Notes: generated by a model not told the origin, from the sequence alone. A DNA stretch of 14,364 bases from an uncultured Atopobium sp. (GCA_947252455.1 CAMXVQ010000026.1:1-14364); one strand, 5' to 3'. Positions 1 through 8,381 are shown, counted from the stretch's first letter. Numbers and translations are program-made.

Positions 1-53
1 ACAACACCGTTAAAAATAACGATAGGCGTTATTCCAAGCGCAGTTAAATTCAT
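1..53 (-). CDS. Start of an unidentified gene, cut by the window edge
   Basis: An open frame begins at an ATG (51-53) and runs 17 codons to the edge, reading MNLTALGITPIVIFNGV. A GGGAG stretch lies 9 nt upstream of the ATG, a slightly distant but plausible ribosome binding site. The residues are hydrophobic, which would fit a membrane protein, but 17 residues cannot identify a family. It lies on the same strand as and downstream of the pseudouridine synthase gene, separated by 185 bp. I saw no convincing promoter or terminator in that spacer. It could be chance reading, but the ribosome binding site and absence of stops make a real gene more likely than not. Confidence 0.4.
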   Translation of the reverse strand, partial: MNLTALGITPIVIFNGV

Positions 54-238
54 ATAGTCTAACTCCCAAATCCTTATGTAGACCCATAGGCAATGGATCA
101 CATGACCAAACGAGTTTGTATATTTATAGTAGCGTAAATAATGAGCTATACACACCCAAAAAGACAAAAGTTACGAGTTTTTAAAATAATTGCAAAAGAA
201 GTAAAAAGGCGTAAATCTGCAGGAAATACAAAAACTAC

Positions 239-1255
239 TTAGAGCTTAAGTTCAGCGCATATGCGCTCACCTTCTGCAGTCCTTCCCATCGATTGAGGTT
301 TAAGCCGTGCTAAAACCTCGGATAAATCAGACGGAAGCGTATCGCAAAATTGGAGATGTTCATGCGTTATAGGATGCTCAAATGACATACGCCACGAATG
401 TAAAAATTGCCGTTGCAGTCCCTGATTAAGCGCATCGCCTTTTCTTCCATAGAGCGGATCTCCCACAACACTATGACCAACGTAGCGCATATGTACGCGA
501 ATTTGATGCGTTCTTCCTGTATAGAGATGACACTCAAGCAGCGAATAACCATCGTCTTTTGAGCCTGCCTCAAATCGTTCAAGCGTTTTAAACGTTGTAA
601 TGGCTTCGCGTGACGCAGGATCTTTGCTTATACACATTTTAAGGCGATTTTTTTTGGAACGTGCAATACCAGTTGTGATAGTCCCTTCATCAGGCGTAAC
701 ATAGCCTTGCACCAGTACAATATAGCGACGGTCAAATACACGCAGCCGAATTAAATCTTGCAGTGCTTGCTGGGTAGTGTTGTCTTTTGCAGCAACCATT
801 AAACCAGTTGTATCCATATCAAGGCGATGTACAATACCCGGGCGATCGTCTCCTTGCAATAATCCTAAATGCTCGTATCCACAATGTGCTACTAAGGCAT
901 TAGAAAGCGTGTCATCAACGTGACCAGGAGAAGGATGACATACCAAACCTGTTTGCTTTGAAATAACTAACAAATAGTCATCCTCATAACGAATATCCAA
1001 AGGAATAGAAGCATTAGGCATGATATGAGATGAAGACGTATTATCAATTTGCTGAGCTACGCAGATACGATCACCTAGGCGAACACGCTCTGATTTAGAC
1101 AAAGCAAGCGTATCATTAATTTCAACTTTTCCCTGTTCAATAAGGTGCGCACACGCATTACGTGCGCCTAATTCTGAGCACGTTGACAAAAAAGCATCAA
1201 GCCGCATGCGATCATGTTGAGGAGTAACTAAAAGTTGAATATGCGTTTCACTCAT
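239..1255 (-). CDS. rluD: RluA/RluD-family 23S rRNA pseudouridine synthase
   Basis: Converts specific uridines in rRNA to pseudouridine. RluD-type enzymes act on 23S rRNA helix 69; the exact target here is inferred from the family. The 338-residue product begins with an S4-like RNA-binding domain (about 15-65). The catalytic domain carries the signature HRLDMDTTGL at 143-152, with Asp146 as the expected nucleophile. The later segment YTGRTHQIRVH is also typical of the family. I chose the ATG at 1253-1255 because MSETHIQLLV is a natural N-terminus and the codon overlaps the lspA stop by 8 nt (ATGAGTGA). A longer frame reaching 1312 lies wholly inside lspA. The overlap suggests translational coupling to lspA. 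This is the ylyB position of the ileS-lspA-ylyB arrangement seen in Firmicutes. RluA or RluC specificity cannot be excluded. Confidence 0.9.
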   Translation of the reverse strand: MSETHIQLLVTPQHDRMRLDAFLSTCSELGARNACAHLIEQGKVEINDTLALSKSERVRLGDRICVAQQIDNTSSSHIMPNASIPLDIRYEDDYLLVISKQTGLVCHPSPGHVDDTLSNALVAHCGYEHLGLLQGDDRPGIVHRLDMDTTGLMVAAKDNTTQQALQDLIRLRVFDRRYIVLVQGYVTPDEGTITTGIARSKKNRLKMCISKDPASREAITTFKTLERFEAGSKDDGYSLLECHLYTGRTHQIRVHMRYVGHSVVGDPLYGRKGDALNQGLQRQFLHSWRMSFEHPITHEHLQFCDTLPSDLSEVLARLKPQSMGRTAEGERICAELKL

Positions 1256-1751
1256 CGTGCGCCTGATTTCGAGAGACAACAAAAGAATAAACAAAGAGCC
1301 CACATGCACCAAGCGTTACATATATGTCGGCAATATTAAAAATAGGAAACGATATAAACTGTGTTGCAAAAAAATCACATACGGTATGAAATATGAGTCT
1401 ATCTAGTAAATTACCTAAAGCACCTGCAGCGATAAGCATTAATGTACACCCAAGATAAAGATCGGTGCATTTACGTATGAGATAGTAAAAGATAACAACA
1501 AGAGCCACAAGCGCACATATGACAAAAAACGGACGAGCGCCTTCGGCAAAACTAAAGGCGGCGCCACTATTTTCTACGTGATAAAACTCAATAATTCCTT
1601 CTAGAAAAGGACGTTTTGCAAAAAGAGGTAACTGATCTCTTACGATACATTTACTCAACTGATCAATGCTGACCAACACAGCAAAACATATAAACAGAGT
1701 TACCAAACAAGGCAAACTCAAGCCCTGTTGTTTTGAGCTCTGTTTTGTCAT
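1248..1751 (-). CDS. lspA: Lipoprotein signal peptidase (signal peptidase II)
   Basis: An integral membrane aspartyl protease that cleaves the signal peptide of prolipoproteins after Lgt has lipidated the lipobox cysteine. The 167-residue length is normal. Four hydrophobic segments lie at about 14-32, 73-92, 99-117 and 139-160. Family motifs are VENSGAAFSF (59-68), GNLLDR (113-118) and FNIADIYV (138-145); Asp117 and Asp142 are the expected catalytic pair. The ATG at 1749-1751 is preceded by AAAGGA at a good distance. The 3' end overlaps the start of the pseudouridine synthase gene by 8 nt, and ileS lies 110 bp upstream. A hairpin in that 110-bp gap sits just before the ribosome binding site and may limit read-through from ileS. 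Confidence 0.95.
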   Translation of the reverse strand: MTKQSSKQQGLSLPCLVTLFICFAVLVSIDQLSKCIVRDQLPLFAKRPFLEGIIEFYHVENSGAAFSFAEGARPFFVICALVALVVIFYYLIRKCTDLYLGCTLMLIAAGALGNLLDRLIFHTVCDFFATQFISFPIFNIADIYVTLGACGLFVYSFVVSRNQAHDE

Positions 1752-1773
1752 ACACGAATCCTTTCTTTATCGC

Positions 1774-1816
1774 AAAAAGCACGCTGCGCTCAACTTGAAC
1801 GTACAAATTGAGCGCA
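1774..1816 (-). terminator. Hairpin between ileS and lspA, possible weak terminator
   Basis: TGCGCTCAA (1785-1793) and TTGAGCGCA (1808-1816) are a perfect 9-bp inverted repeat. After one mismatch, three inner pairs (1795-1797 with 1804-1806) extend the stem around a short loop. On the minus strand it is followed, seven bases later, by five Ts (1774-1778). On the plus strand it is followed by TATATTTTT. The gap between stem and T tract is longer than in a textbook terminator, so it may act only partly, as an attenuator of ileS read-through into lspA. The lspA ribosome binding site lies directly downstream. Confidence 0.45.
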
Positions 1817-1861
1817 TATATTTTTACAAATTACCTTAAAAATTGCACGTTGTACAAATCG

Positions 1862-4669
1862 TTATAAGTTACCCATAACTTTGCTACAACGAGAACACAA
1901 GCCATCAGATTCAAGTTGTCGCCAATTCCAACAACGCGGACATTTTTCGCCTGTTGCCTGAACAACGCTACAGCTCAAATCCTTGCCATCAGAAAGCTCA
2001 ACGGCAGAACACACCAAAGCCTCTGCAATATCAAGATGTGGTACCACTTCAAGAGCTTTTTTCATATCCAGCGTAAGCGAAATACGAGCAAGTGTTGCTT
2101 GCGTAGTGTTTTCCTCAAACGATGTATCTTCACGTGCGCGCTCGTATGCCTTGGTAAATGAGTTACGGATTTGAACAAGTGCTTTATATGCAGGAAGATA
2201 TGTTGCCATATGTTTTTCGTCAACAGGAGCACTAAACCAAGAAAGAAGTGCCGCAAAGGACTTTCCTTCGCGAAGCGATTGGGGCATGTGCTCAAGAACT
2301 TCATCGCAGGTAAATACCAAAATAGGCTGCAAATCACGAACAAGCATGGCAAGAAGATATGACCAGGTTGTAAGCGCACTTCTGCGCTCAAGGCCAGTAG
2401 TTGCACCACAATACACACGATCTTTAGTAGCGTTGAGATAGCCTTGAGACAACTCAGTTACTACGTAATCATAAAGCGTACGATACACCTGATTAAACTT
2501 ATAATCTTGATACGCTTGGGTAACTTGATTGTGAACCTCGCACATACGCGTGAGAACGCATTTATCATAATCGCTGAGGTCATCAAATGCCAAACCTTCA
2601 GTTGCAAGATCAAACTGATCCTCAAGCTCACCTAACAAGAATCTAAAGGTATTGCGGAAATGACGATAAGCATTGCCCACATGACTTAATATCTCTTCGT
2701 CGCACGATACATCAACAGAAGTATCAACAGAGGCAACCCACAAACGAATGATATCAGCACCTTGCGTAGCACAAACTTTGTTTGGATCAATAACATTACC
2801 CAAGCTCTTGGACATCTTTCTACCCTGTCCGTCTAAGGTAAATCCTTGAGAAACAACAGATTTATAAGGAGCTATTCCATAGGCACCAACAGAAGTCATA
2901 AGTGAGCTCATAAACCAACCACGGTGCTGATCTGATCCCTCCAAATACATATCTGCAGGGAATTGCAGCTCTGGGCGATGTTTACAAACGGCCGTATGAG
3001 AAACTCCTGAATCCCACCATACGTCCAAAATATCTTTATTCGCCTGAAGGTTGTGAGATTCACACGCAGGGCATACGCACGCATCGCCTAAGTAGTCTTG
3101 CGGCTCTTGCGTAAACCAGGCATCTGAGCCACAGTTTTTAAAGAGTTCGATTGTTTTATCAAGCGTAGCATCATTAAGCACAAGCTCACCACAATCCTTG
3201 CAGGTGAAAGCAGGAATTGGAACACCCCAGTTGCGCTGACGAGAAATACACCAATCGGGTCGACCTTCAACCATGGTACCAATACGACGAGCAGCATGAG
3301 CAGGATAAAAGGTAACATGAGCAAGTTCTTGAGTTGCTTGTTTACGCAAGTTAGTTTGGTCCATCGAAACAAACCACTGATCGGTTGCTCTAAAAATAAC
3401 GGGCTTTTTACAACGCCAACAGTGAGGATACGAGTGTGATATATCTTCGTGAAGAATAAGGGTATGGCGCTTAGTAAGCCAATCAATAACACAAGGATTA
3501 GCATCGTTTACGTTCATGCCCGAGAACGGTCCTCCCGTACCCAAGCCTTCTCCTTCATAAAAGCAGCCGTTATCATCCACTGGCATAACAACAGGCACAC
3601 CGAACTTACAACCTGCAATATAGTCGTCCACACCGTGTCCAGGAGCTGAGTGAACAACTCCGGTACCATCGTCGAGCGTTACATAGTCTGCGTAAATAAA
3701 TACACCAGTTTCACCCTGCTCGCCAAAAATTGGCAAAAGATAGGTATTACCCTGCAATTGAGTACCCGTTGCACGCCAGGTATTTCCTTGGGCATCTCGT
3801 GCTAATTCATAGGAATCATAACCAAATTTTTCGCAACATTTTTTAACAAGAGCCTCAGCCATAAGCTCACAACGACCGTCAACCAAAACACCAACATAGG
3901 TAGCTTCCGGGTGCAAGATAACACAGTCATCTGCTGGAAGCGTCCACGGAGTGGTTGTCCAAATGTCTACCCATAAATTATCGGCGTAAGCCTCAAGACC
4001 AGCTGGAACGCTCTTCATAGCAAAACGAACAAAGATAGCAGGCGAAATCTCATCACCATATTCGATTTCGGCTTCTGACAAAGCGGTGTGACAGTACATA
4101 CACCAATGAACGGGCTTTCTACCGCGATAAATTGATCCTTTGTCGTAGATTTCTTTGAAAATCTCAATATCGGTAGCATCGTAGTCGTGCGTATAGGTTA
4201 AATAAGGATCATTCCACTTTGCTAAAACGCCCAAACGCTTAAATCCCTGACGCTGGGTATCAACTTGTTCAACAGCCATTTTACGACAAAGTTCACGAAT
4301 TTTAGCAGTTGAAAGCTGATTGAACTTTTGCGTTCCAAGCATTTGCTCAACTTTATGCTCAATAGGTTGACCATGACAATCCCAACCAGGAATAAACGGC
4401 GTTTGATATCCGCGCATCGACCAGTAGCGATTGATAATATCCTTTGAGATTTTATTGAGTGCATGACCCAAATGAATGGGACCATTTGCATAGGGAGGTC
4501 CATCATGAAGCACAAACTTATCGTGACCTTCATTTTGTGCCTGCAAAAGCTCATATACATGATTTTCTTCCCACATTTTAAGACGTTTTGGCTCGTTTTG
4601 TGCAAGGCCCGCACGCATGGCAAAAGAGGTCTTTGGTAAATTCATAGAGCTTTTATATTCGTTAGCCAC
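1862..4669 (-). CDS. ileS: Isoleucyl-tRNA synthetase
   Basis: Cytoplasmic class I synthetase that charges tRNA-Ile and edits misactivated valine. At 935 residues it has the usual bacterial length. The HIGH-type motif is HLGH at 66-69 within a PPYANGPIHLGH stretch. The KMSKS loop is at 618-622 (GRKMSKSLGNV). The editing insertion includes a TTTPWTLPA stretch. A C-terminal zinc site has cysteines at 910, 913, 925 and 928 (CPRC...CSRC), as in the long bacterial form; a second Cys-pair cluster lies in the central insertion. The start is GTG at 4667-4669, preceded by AAAGGA seven bases upstream. No in-frame ATG gives the expected N-terminus. Upstream lies an isoleucine T-box leader, so expression should rise when uncharged tRNA-Ile accumulates. 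lspA and the pseudouridine synthase gene follow downstream. Confidence 0.98.
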   Translation of the reverse strand: MANEYKSSMNLPKTSFAMRAGLAQNEPKRLKMWEENHVYELLQAQNEGHDKFVLHDGPPYANGPIHLGHALNKISKDIINRYWSMRGYQTPFIPGWDCHGQPIEHKVEQMLGTQKFNQLSTAKIRELCRKMAVEQVDTQRQGFKRLGVLAKWNDPYLTYTHDYDATDIEIFKEIYDKGSIYRGRKPVHWCMYCHTALSEAEIEYGDEISPAIFVRFAMKSVPAGLEAYADNLWVDIWTTTPWTLPADDCVILHPEATYVGVLVDGRCELMAEALVKKCCEKFGYDSYELARDAQGNTWRATGTQLQGNTYLLPIFGEQGETGVFIYADYVTLDDGTGVVHSAPGHGVDDYIAGCKFGVPVVMPVDDNGCFYEGEGLGTGGPFSGMNVNDANPCVIDWLTKRHTLILHEDISHSYPHCWRCKKPVIFRATDQWFVSMDQTNLRKQATQELAHVTFYPAHAARRIGTMVEGRPDWCISRQRNWGVPIPAFTCKDCGELVLNDATLDKTIELFKNCGSDAWFTQEPQDYLGDACVCPACESHNLQANKDILDVWWDSGVSHTAVCKHRPELQFPADMYLEGSDQHRGWFMSSLMTSVGAYGIAPYKSVVSQGFTLDGQGRKMSKSLGNVIDPNKVCATQGADIIRLWVASVDTSVDVSCDEEILSHVGNAYRHFRNTFRFLLGELEDQFDLATEGLAFDDLSDYDKCVLTRMCEVHNQVTQAYQDYKFNQVYRTLYDYVVTELSQGYLNATKDRVYCGATTGLERRSALTTWSYLLAMLVRDLQPILVFTCDEVLEHMPQSLREGKSFAALLSWFSAPVDEKHMATYLPAYKALVQIRNSFTKAYERAREDTSFEENTTQATLARISLTLDMKKALEVVPHLDIAEALVCSAVELSDGKDLSCSVVQATGEKCPRCWNWRQLESDGLCSRCSKVMGNL

Positions 4670-4719
4670 GTGAAAATCCTTTCATGTCGTATCGAACGTT
4701 TTAACCGTACACACGGCAT

Positions 4720-4756
4720 AAAAAAACGCCCGTCCCTCCTTGCTGGGACGAAGCGT
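4720..4756 (-). terminator. Rho-independent terminator of the ileS T-box
   Basis: The 5' arm at 4745-4756 (ACGCTTCGTCCC on the minus strand) pairs with GGGACGGGCGT at 4726-4736, with one unpaired T and one G-T pair. Seven Ts follow (4720-4726). The 5' arm includes bases used by the antiterminator, so uncharged tRNA-Ile binding would prevent this hairpin. It lies about 50 nt upstream of the ileS GTG. Confidence 0.88.
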
Positions 4757-4993
4757 AGATAACACGCATTACAAGCGTTATAAGCACTTCGATTAAACCA
4801 CCCAGCGAGCAGAAATCTTACTCCGCTTTACTCGGTTGACATGTGTCGTCTGTCAGGTACGGTGGCATCTACTAAAAACTTTAAACGTGACATATGCATG
4901 TAAAGTTTTGTTTGAACCACAGCTCAAAGGTGATATCTTATTGCGTTGCCTATAACATTCCAGCTACCGTTACTCTCTATAAGGCAAGTGAGC
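4720..4993 (-). promoter_or_regulatory. Isoleucine T-box riboswitch leader of ileS
   Basis: The leader RNA senses uncharged tRNA-Ile. Stem I is closed by GCTCA (4989-4993) with TGAGC (4922-4926) and by TTGCC (4983-4987) with GGCAA (4946-4950). An AGAGAGT stretch (4972-4978) matches the AG bulge of the distal arm. The specifier candidate is ATC followed by A (4931-4934), an Ile codon. The antiterminator has helix A1 GCTGGG (4801-4806) with CCCAGC (4742-4747). The bulge begins TGGT (4797-4800), complementary to the ACCA end of tRNA-Ile. Helix A2 is CGAAG (4787-4791) with CTTCG (4749-4753). The antiterminator 3' strand overlaps the terminator 5' strand, so the two are mutually exclusive. The bulge reads TGGTTTAAT rather than the usual TGGNACC, a notable deviation. 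Stems II and III were not resolved by eye. Confidence 0.85.
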
Positions 4994-5021
4994 AAAAGAC
5001 GCGTCCTTATCATCGCCTTAT

Positions 5022-5039
5022 GTACATGATAGCATGTAC
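5022..5039. repeat. Perfect 7-bp inverted repeat upstream of the T-box
   Basis: GTACATG (5022-5028) and CATGTAC (5033-5039) flank four bases. It lies between the nadD stop and the T-box stem I. No T tract follows on the minus strand, so it does not look like a terminator for nadD. A TATCAT hexamer (5026-5031, minus strand) overlaps it and could be a -10 element, but no good -35 sits 17 bp upstream. It could be an operator, a processing hairpin or chance. Confidence 0.35.
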
Positions 5040-5080
5040 GCCAACATAAAGAAGATAAAAGTTATAACGTAATCTAAAGT

Positions 5081-5926
5081 TTATAATTCTTTATAAGAAT
5101 CCATATGCTTATACACGCGAATACCCGCCCCGTACAGAAGATGTTTATGAATATAACCCGTGACTGTATCAGGCGTAAGATACCTGAGCGAGCGTTGATG
5201 CTGCACGCGTTCGCGCAGATAGCTTGATGAAATTGAAAGCGCCGGAACTTCTAAATAGCGTATGTTTAAGTGAAGATTTGATGCTTCTATGCGACGTTGT
5301 GCACTGCGTAGATCGTAACCAGGGCGCGTTGCAGCAACAAAGTTACATGATGAAGAAATTTTATGCGCATTATGCCAATAAATAATATTTGCAATAGCAT
5401 CTGCACCTGTAATGAAAAAGAATTCCACATTATCTGGGTAATAAGCGCGAAGCAAACGCAGTGTATCGGCAGTATAGGTAATACCTGCACGATTGATCTC
5501 AAAACGAGAAACCAAAAAGTGAGGATTATCAGCGGTTGCAAGGATTGCCATGGCATAGCGATCTTCTGCAGTTGCAACATGACGGTTTTGCTTAAACGCA
5601 GGAGACCCACAAGGCATAAAAAGGACAAGATCCAAATTAAGCTCATCATATGCCGTTTCGGCTGCAACAAGATGCCCATGGTGAATGGGATCAAACGTAC
5701 CGCCCATAATGCCTAATCGATACGTTTTATCTCTATCTTGCCCAAGGTCAGGTAAATCGCACAGTGCGTGCTCGGCATTAAGATAGGCAATTTCTGAAGG
5801 CGTGAGCTTATCTAAAGAAGCAGGATAATTACAATGAGCTACAACATGTTGTTCATGCAGAGAACGAACGCTCCTATCATCAGACGGCATAGAATGTTGA
5901 GCAGCGCTTTCTTCTACAGAATTCAT
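5081..5926 (-). CDS. nadD: Nicotinate-nucleotide adenylyltransferase with an N-terminal extension
   Basis: Transfers AMP from ATP to nicotinate mononucleotide, giving deamido-NAD in NAD biosynthesis. The nucleotidyltransferase core starts near residue 69 with RLGIMGGTFDPIHHGH; the HxGH motif is 82-85. The C-terminal ISSSYLR motif (232-238) is the second ATP-binding signature. The protein is 281 residues, about 70 longer than the usual 190-215, because of a hydrophilic extension at 1-68. This start is supported because its ATG (5924-5926) overlaps the proA stop in an ATGA arrangement, which implies translational coupling. No better in-frame start with a ribosome binding site near the core was evident. 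The actinobacterial neighbours obgE, proB and proA are present upstream, but the rsfS gene often found after nadD is absent here. Confidence 0.93.
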   Translation of the reverse strand: MNSVEESAAQHSMPSDDRSVRSLHEQHVVAHCNYPASLDKLTPSEIAYLNAEHALCDLPDLGQDRDKTYRLGIMGGTFDPIHHGHLVAAETAYDELNLDLVLFMPCGSPAFKQNRHVATAEDRYAMAILATADNPHFLVSRFEINRAGITYTADTLRLLRAYYPDNVEFFFITGADAIANIIYWHNAHKISSSCNFVAATRPGYDLRSAQRRIEASNLHLNIRYLEVPALSISSSYLRERVQHQRSLRYLTPDTVTGYIHKHLLYGAGIRVYKHMDSYKEL

Positions 5927-7191
5927 CGAATTTGTCCTTGTCCGCGTAGAATATATTTGGTAGTGGTAAGTGCAGCTGCGGCAAAGGGGCCTCGTGCGTG
6001 CAATTTTTGCGTAGAAATGCCAATTTCTCCGCCTAATCCAAACTCGCCACCATCGGTAAAGCGCGTAGACGCATTTGCATAGACCGCAGCCGCGTCAACC
6101 AACGTTAGGAACTTCTGACAAGCATTATAGTCTTGTGCAAGAATCGCTTCAGAATGTCCAGTTCCATAACGGTTAATGTGATCAATTGCCTCATCAATAT
6201 CGGCAACACAATGCACACTCATTTTAAGATCAAGATATTCCGTTGCCCAATCATTTTCGTCTGCAAGCTGCATATCTATGTTACATTCTTGTGCAATTTG
6301 AATTGCACAAGCATCCCCCACAAGTTCTACGCCGCGGTCGGCAAGCGCACGTAACACTGGAGGTAAAAGCTCGGGCGCGGCACAAGTATCAACCAAAAGC
6401 GATTCTGCGGCATTACAAACTCCAGGACGTGACGTTTTTGCATTAACAACCACCGAAACAGCATTTGAGATGGCTTCTTTGCTAGAAAGTGACTTATGAA
6501 GATATACATGACAATTCCCTACCCCCGTTTCTATGGTTGGAACTTGTGCATGACGAACCACAGATTGTATAAGGCGCGCGCTTCCACGAGGAATAAGGAC
6601 ATCGACAAGCCCACGTGCGCCCATAAGTTTTTCTGTTTCGCTGTGATCGGTACTTTCTATATATTGAACTGCATCTTGAGGAAGCCCTGCTTGAGCAAGC
6701 GCTTGTTGACACACGCGCGCAAGTATACTGCACGATTCGCGAGCGGCAGAACCCCCCTTGAGAATACATGCATTTCCGCTTTTTAAACAAAGTGCAAAAG
6801 CATCGACAGTTACATTTGGGCGTGCTTCATAAATGATAGCAACTACCCCTAAAGGAACTGTTATCTGCTGCATTTGTATTCCGTTTTCAAGGGTATGACC
6901 ACTACGAATTTGACCCAATGGATCACTTTGAGCCGCAATTTGAAGAAGCGAACTTTGCATTGCATCTAAGCGCTCAGGCGTTAAAAGTAAACGATCTATC
7001 AAAGGTTGCGAAAGATTGCAGGCGCGTGCGCGCTCAAGATCTTTAGAATTAGCACGTAAGATTTCATCGGAAGAACTTCCAATAAGCTTTGCGCACATGG
7101 TAAGTGCATGATTTCTTTGACTCAAAGAAGCTTGTCGCATGCTCTTGGACGCACTATGCGCCAAACGAGCTTTATCAAGTGCCTCTGACAT
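5923..7191 (-). CDS. proA: Gamma-glutamyl phosphate reductase
   Basis: Second enzyme of proline synthesis; it reduces gamma-glutamyl phosphate to glutamate 5-semialdehyde with NADPH. The 422-residue protein has the aldehyde-dehydrogenase fold. Visible motifs are PLGVVAIIYEARPNVTVD (113-130), LKSGNACILKGG (136-147) and RPGVCNAAESLLVD (255-268), with Cys259 as the catalytic nucleophile. I chose the ATG at 7189-7191 because GAGGT sits just upstream and MSEALDKARL is a typical N-terminus. An in-frame ATG at 7227 lacks such a site. proB, the preceding pathway enzyme, lies 65 bp upstream. The stop codon overlaps the nadD start by 4 nt. A proC gene is not in the window. Confidence 0.97.
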   Translation of the reverse strand: MSEALDKARLAHSASKSMRQASLSQRNHALTMCAKLIGSSSDEILRANSKDLERARACNLSQPLIDRLLLTPERLDAMQSSLLQIAAQSDPLGQIRSGHTLENGIQMQQITVPLGVVAIIYEARPNVTVDAFALCLKSGNACILKGGSAARESCSILARVCQQALAQAGLPQDAVQYIESTDHSETEKLMGARGLVDVLIPRGSARLIQSVVRHAQVPTIETGVGNCHVYLHKSLSSKEAISNAVSVVVNAKTSRPGVCNAAESLLVDTCAAPELLPPVLRALADRGVELVGDACAIQIAQECNIDMQLADENDWATEYLDLKMSVHCVADIDEAIDHINRYGTGHSEAILAQDYNACQKFLTLVDAAAVYANASTRFTDGGEFGLGGEIGISTQKLHARGPFAAAALTTTKYILRGQGQIR

Positions 7192-7256
7192 GGTGACCTC
7201 ATTTCTAAATTTAAGCAGGTTTATCATTAGTTTATAGATGTTTTACACGAGTAGAA

Positions 7257-8381
7257 TTAGAACAGCAAGAGCTCATCTTTATGTATCACAGGAAGATTTG
7301 CTTTTTGGGGCATAAAACGTGCAATAACATCGAGTTTTAAGCCTTTTGAAACACAAAGATCGTCTGAAGAATACTTGCTTATGCCGCGTGCAATTAACGA
7401 AGAATGCTCATCGCGCACGCTAATAACATCACCTGCATGAAACGTGCCTTTAACTTCGCGTATACCAACTGGCAAAAGCGATGCACCGTCTTTGATGAGC
7501 GCCTGCTTTGCTCCTGCATCAACCGTAACGCTTCCTTGTGGAATTTCGGCAATGCCTATCCAGAGCTTACGAGCATTTTCGGGAGTATGCGTAGATTCTG
7601 GAACAAAGCGTGTTTGCGAAACGCGATTTTTGACAATATCGTCAAGTGAATAGGTGTGATGACCGTTGCAAATAATGGTGGTAATACCTGCTGCAAGAGC
7701 CGCGCGTGCGGCATATAGCTTAGTAGACATTCCACCGGTACCAACGCCTGACACCGAACCTGTAGCGCAAGCAATAAGCTCGGGAGTGATCTTGTGAACC
7801 GTATCTATATGACGCGCTTGAGAATCGGTTGCAGGATTTGCAGTGTATAAACCATCGACATCGGTATAAATAATATAGGCATCAGCATGAACCAACGTAG
7901 CAACAATTGCACCAAGAGTGTCATTATCTCCAAACGTAAATTCGGCAACCGAAACAGTGTCATTCTCGTTTACCACAGGCACTGCGTCTAAATGCAGAAG
8001 CGTTCCTATAGTAGTTCGAGCATTAAGATACGTTTCTCTACTACATACATCATGGCGCGTAAGTAAAACTTGTCCAACACTTATGCCGTGAGCACCAAGT
8101 GCTTGGGCATATGCCTCGGTTAAAAGTGCCTGGCCAGCTGCTGCGCAAGCTTGAAGAGAAGGAATATCGCTTGGGCGCACGTGCATATGCAAACGTTTCA
8201 TACCTGCAGCAACGGCACCAGATGAAACTACAATCACATGATTACCTGCCGCCTTAAACGCCGCAATATCATCAGCAAGCTTTTGGATATATGCAGTATC
8301 CACCTCGCCCGTTGCATCAACCAAGGTAGATGAACCTATTTTTATGACATAAATATCTGAGACTTCAAAGATATCTTGCAA
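7257..8381 (-). CDS. proB: Glutamate 5-kinase
   Basis: First, usually proline-feedback-inhibited, enzyme of proline synthesis; it phosphorylates the gamma-carboxyl of glutamate. The 374 residues comprise an amino-acid-kinase domain (about 10-260) and a C-terminal PUA domain (about 280-365). Motifs are YVIKIGSSTLV (11-21), VVSSGAVAAG (51-60), VVNENDTVS (136-144), YTDVDGLY (172-179) and GTGGMSTKL (214-222). The start is a TTG at 8379-8381: AAAGGAG lies seven bases upstream and no ATG or GTG exists before the kinase core. The PUA domain is present in many but not all ProB proteins. The gene follows obgE after 52 bp and is probably co-transcribed with it and with proA and nadD. Confidence 0.97.
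   Translation of the reverse strand: MQDIFEVSDIYVIKIGSSTLVDATGEVDTAYIQKLADDIAAFKAAGNHVIVVSSGAVAAGMKRLHMHVRPSDIPSLQACAAAGQALLTEAYAQALGAHGISVGQVLLTRHDVCSRETYLNARTTIGTLLHLDAVPVVNENDTVSVAEFTFGDNDTLGAIVATLVHADAYIIYTDVDGLYTANPATDSQARHIDTVHKITPELIACATGSVSGVGTGGMSTKLYAARAALAAGITTIICNGHHTYSLDDIVKNRVSQTRFVPESTHTPENARKLWIGIAEIPQGSVTVDAGAKQALIKDGASLLPVGIREVKGTFHAGDVISVRDEHSSLIARGISKYSSDDLCVSKGLKLDVIARFMPQKANLPVIHKDELLLF

Noticed and set aside
54..238. Possible small gene or clear promoter in the left spacer
   Set aside because: No frame with a ribosome binding site was found other than the one starting at 53, and the -10-like strings (such as TATAAA) lack a -35 at proper spacing.
230..267. Palindrome AGCGCATATGCGCT and a small ACTTA/TAAGT hairpin before five Ts at the end of the pseudouridine synthase gene
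   Set aside because: The palindrome is inside the coding sequence and 20 bases from the T tract. The second hairpin has only five AT-rich pairs, so it is too weak to call a terminator.
5086..5100. ATTCTT/AAGAAT inverted repeat over the end of nadD
   Set aside because: All but one pair in each arm are A-T and no T tract follows. This is expected by chance in AT-rich sequence.
1916..6082. Plus-strand open frames across ileS, nadD and proA
   Set aside because: They lie antisense to well-identified genes, lack family features and ribosome binding sites, and reflect codon bias of the minus-strand genes.
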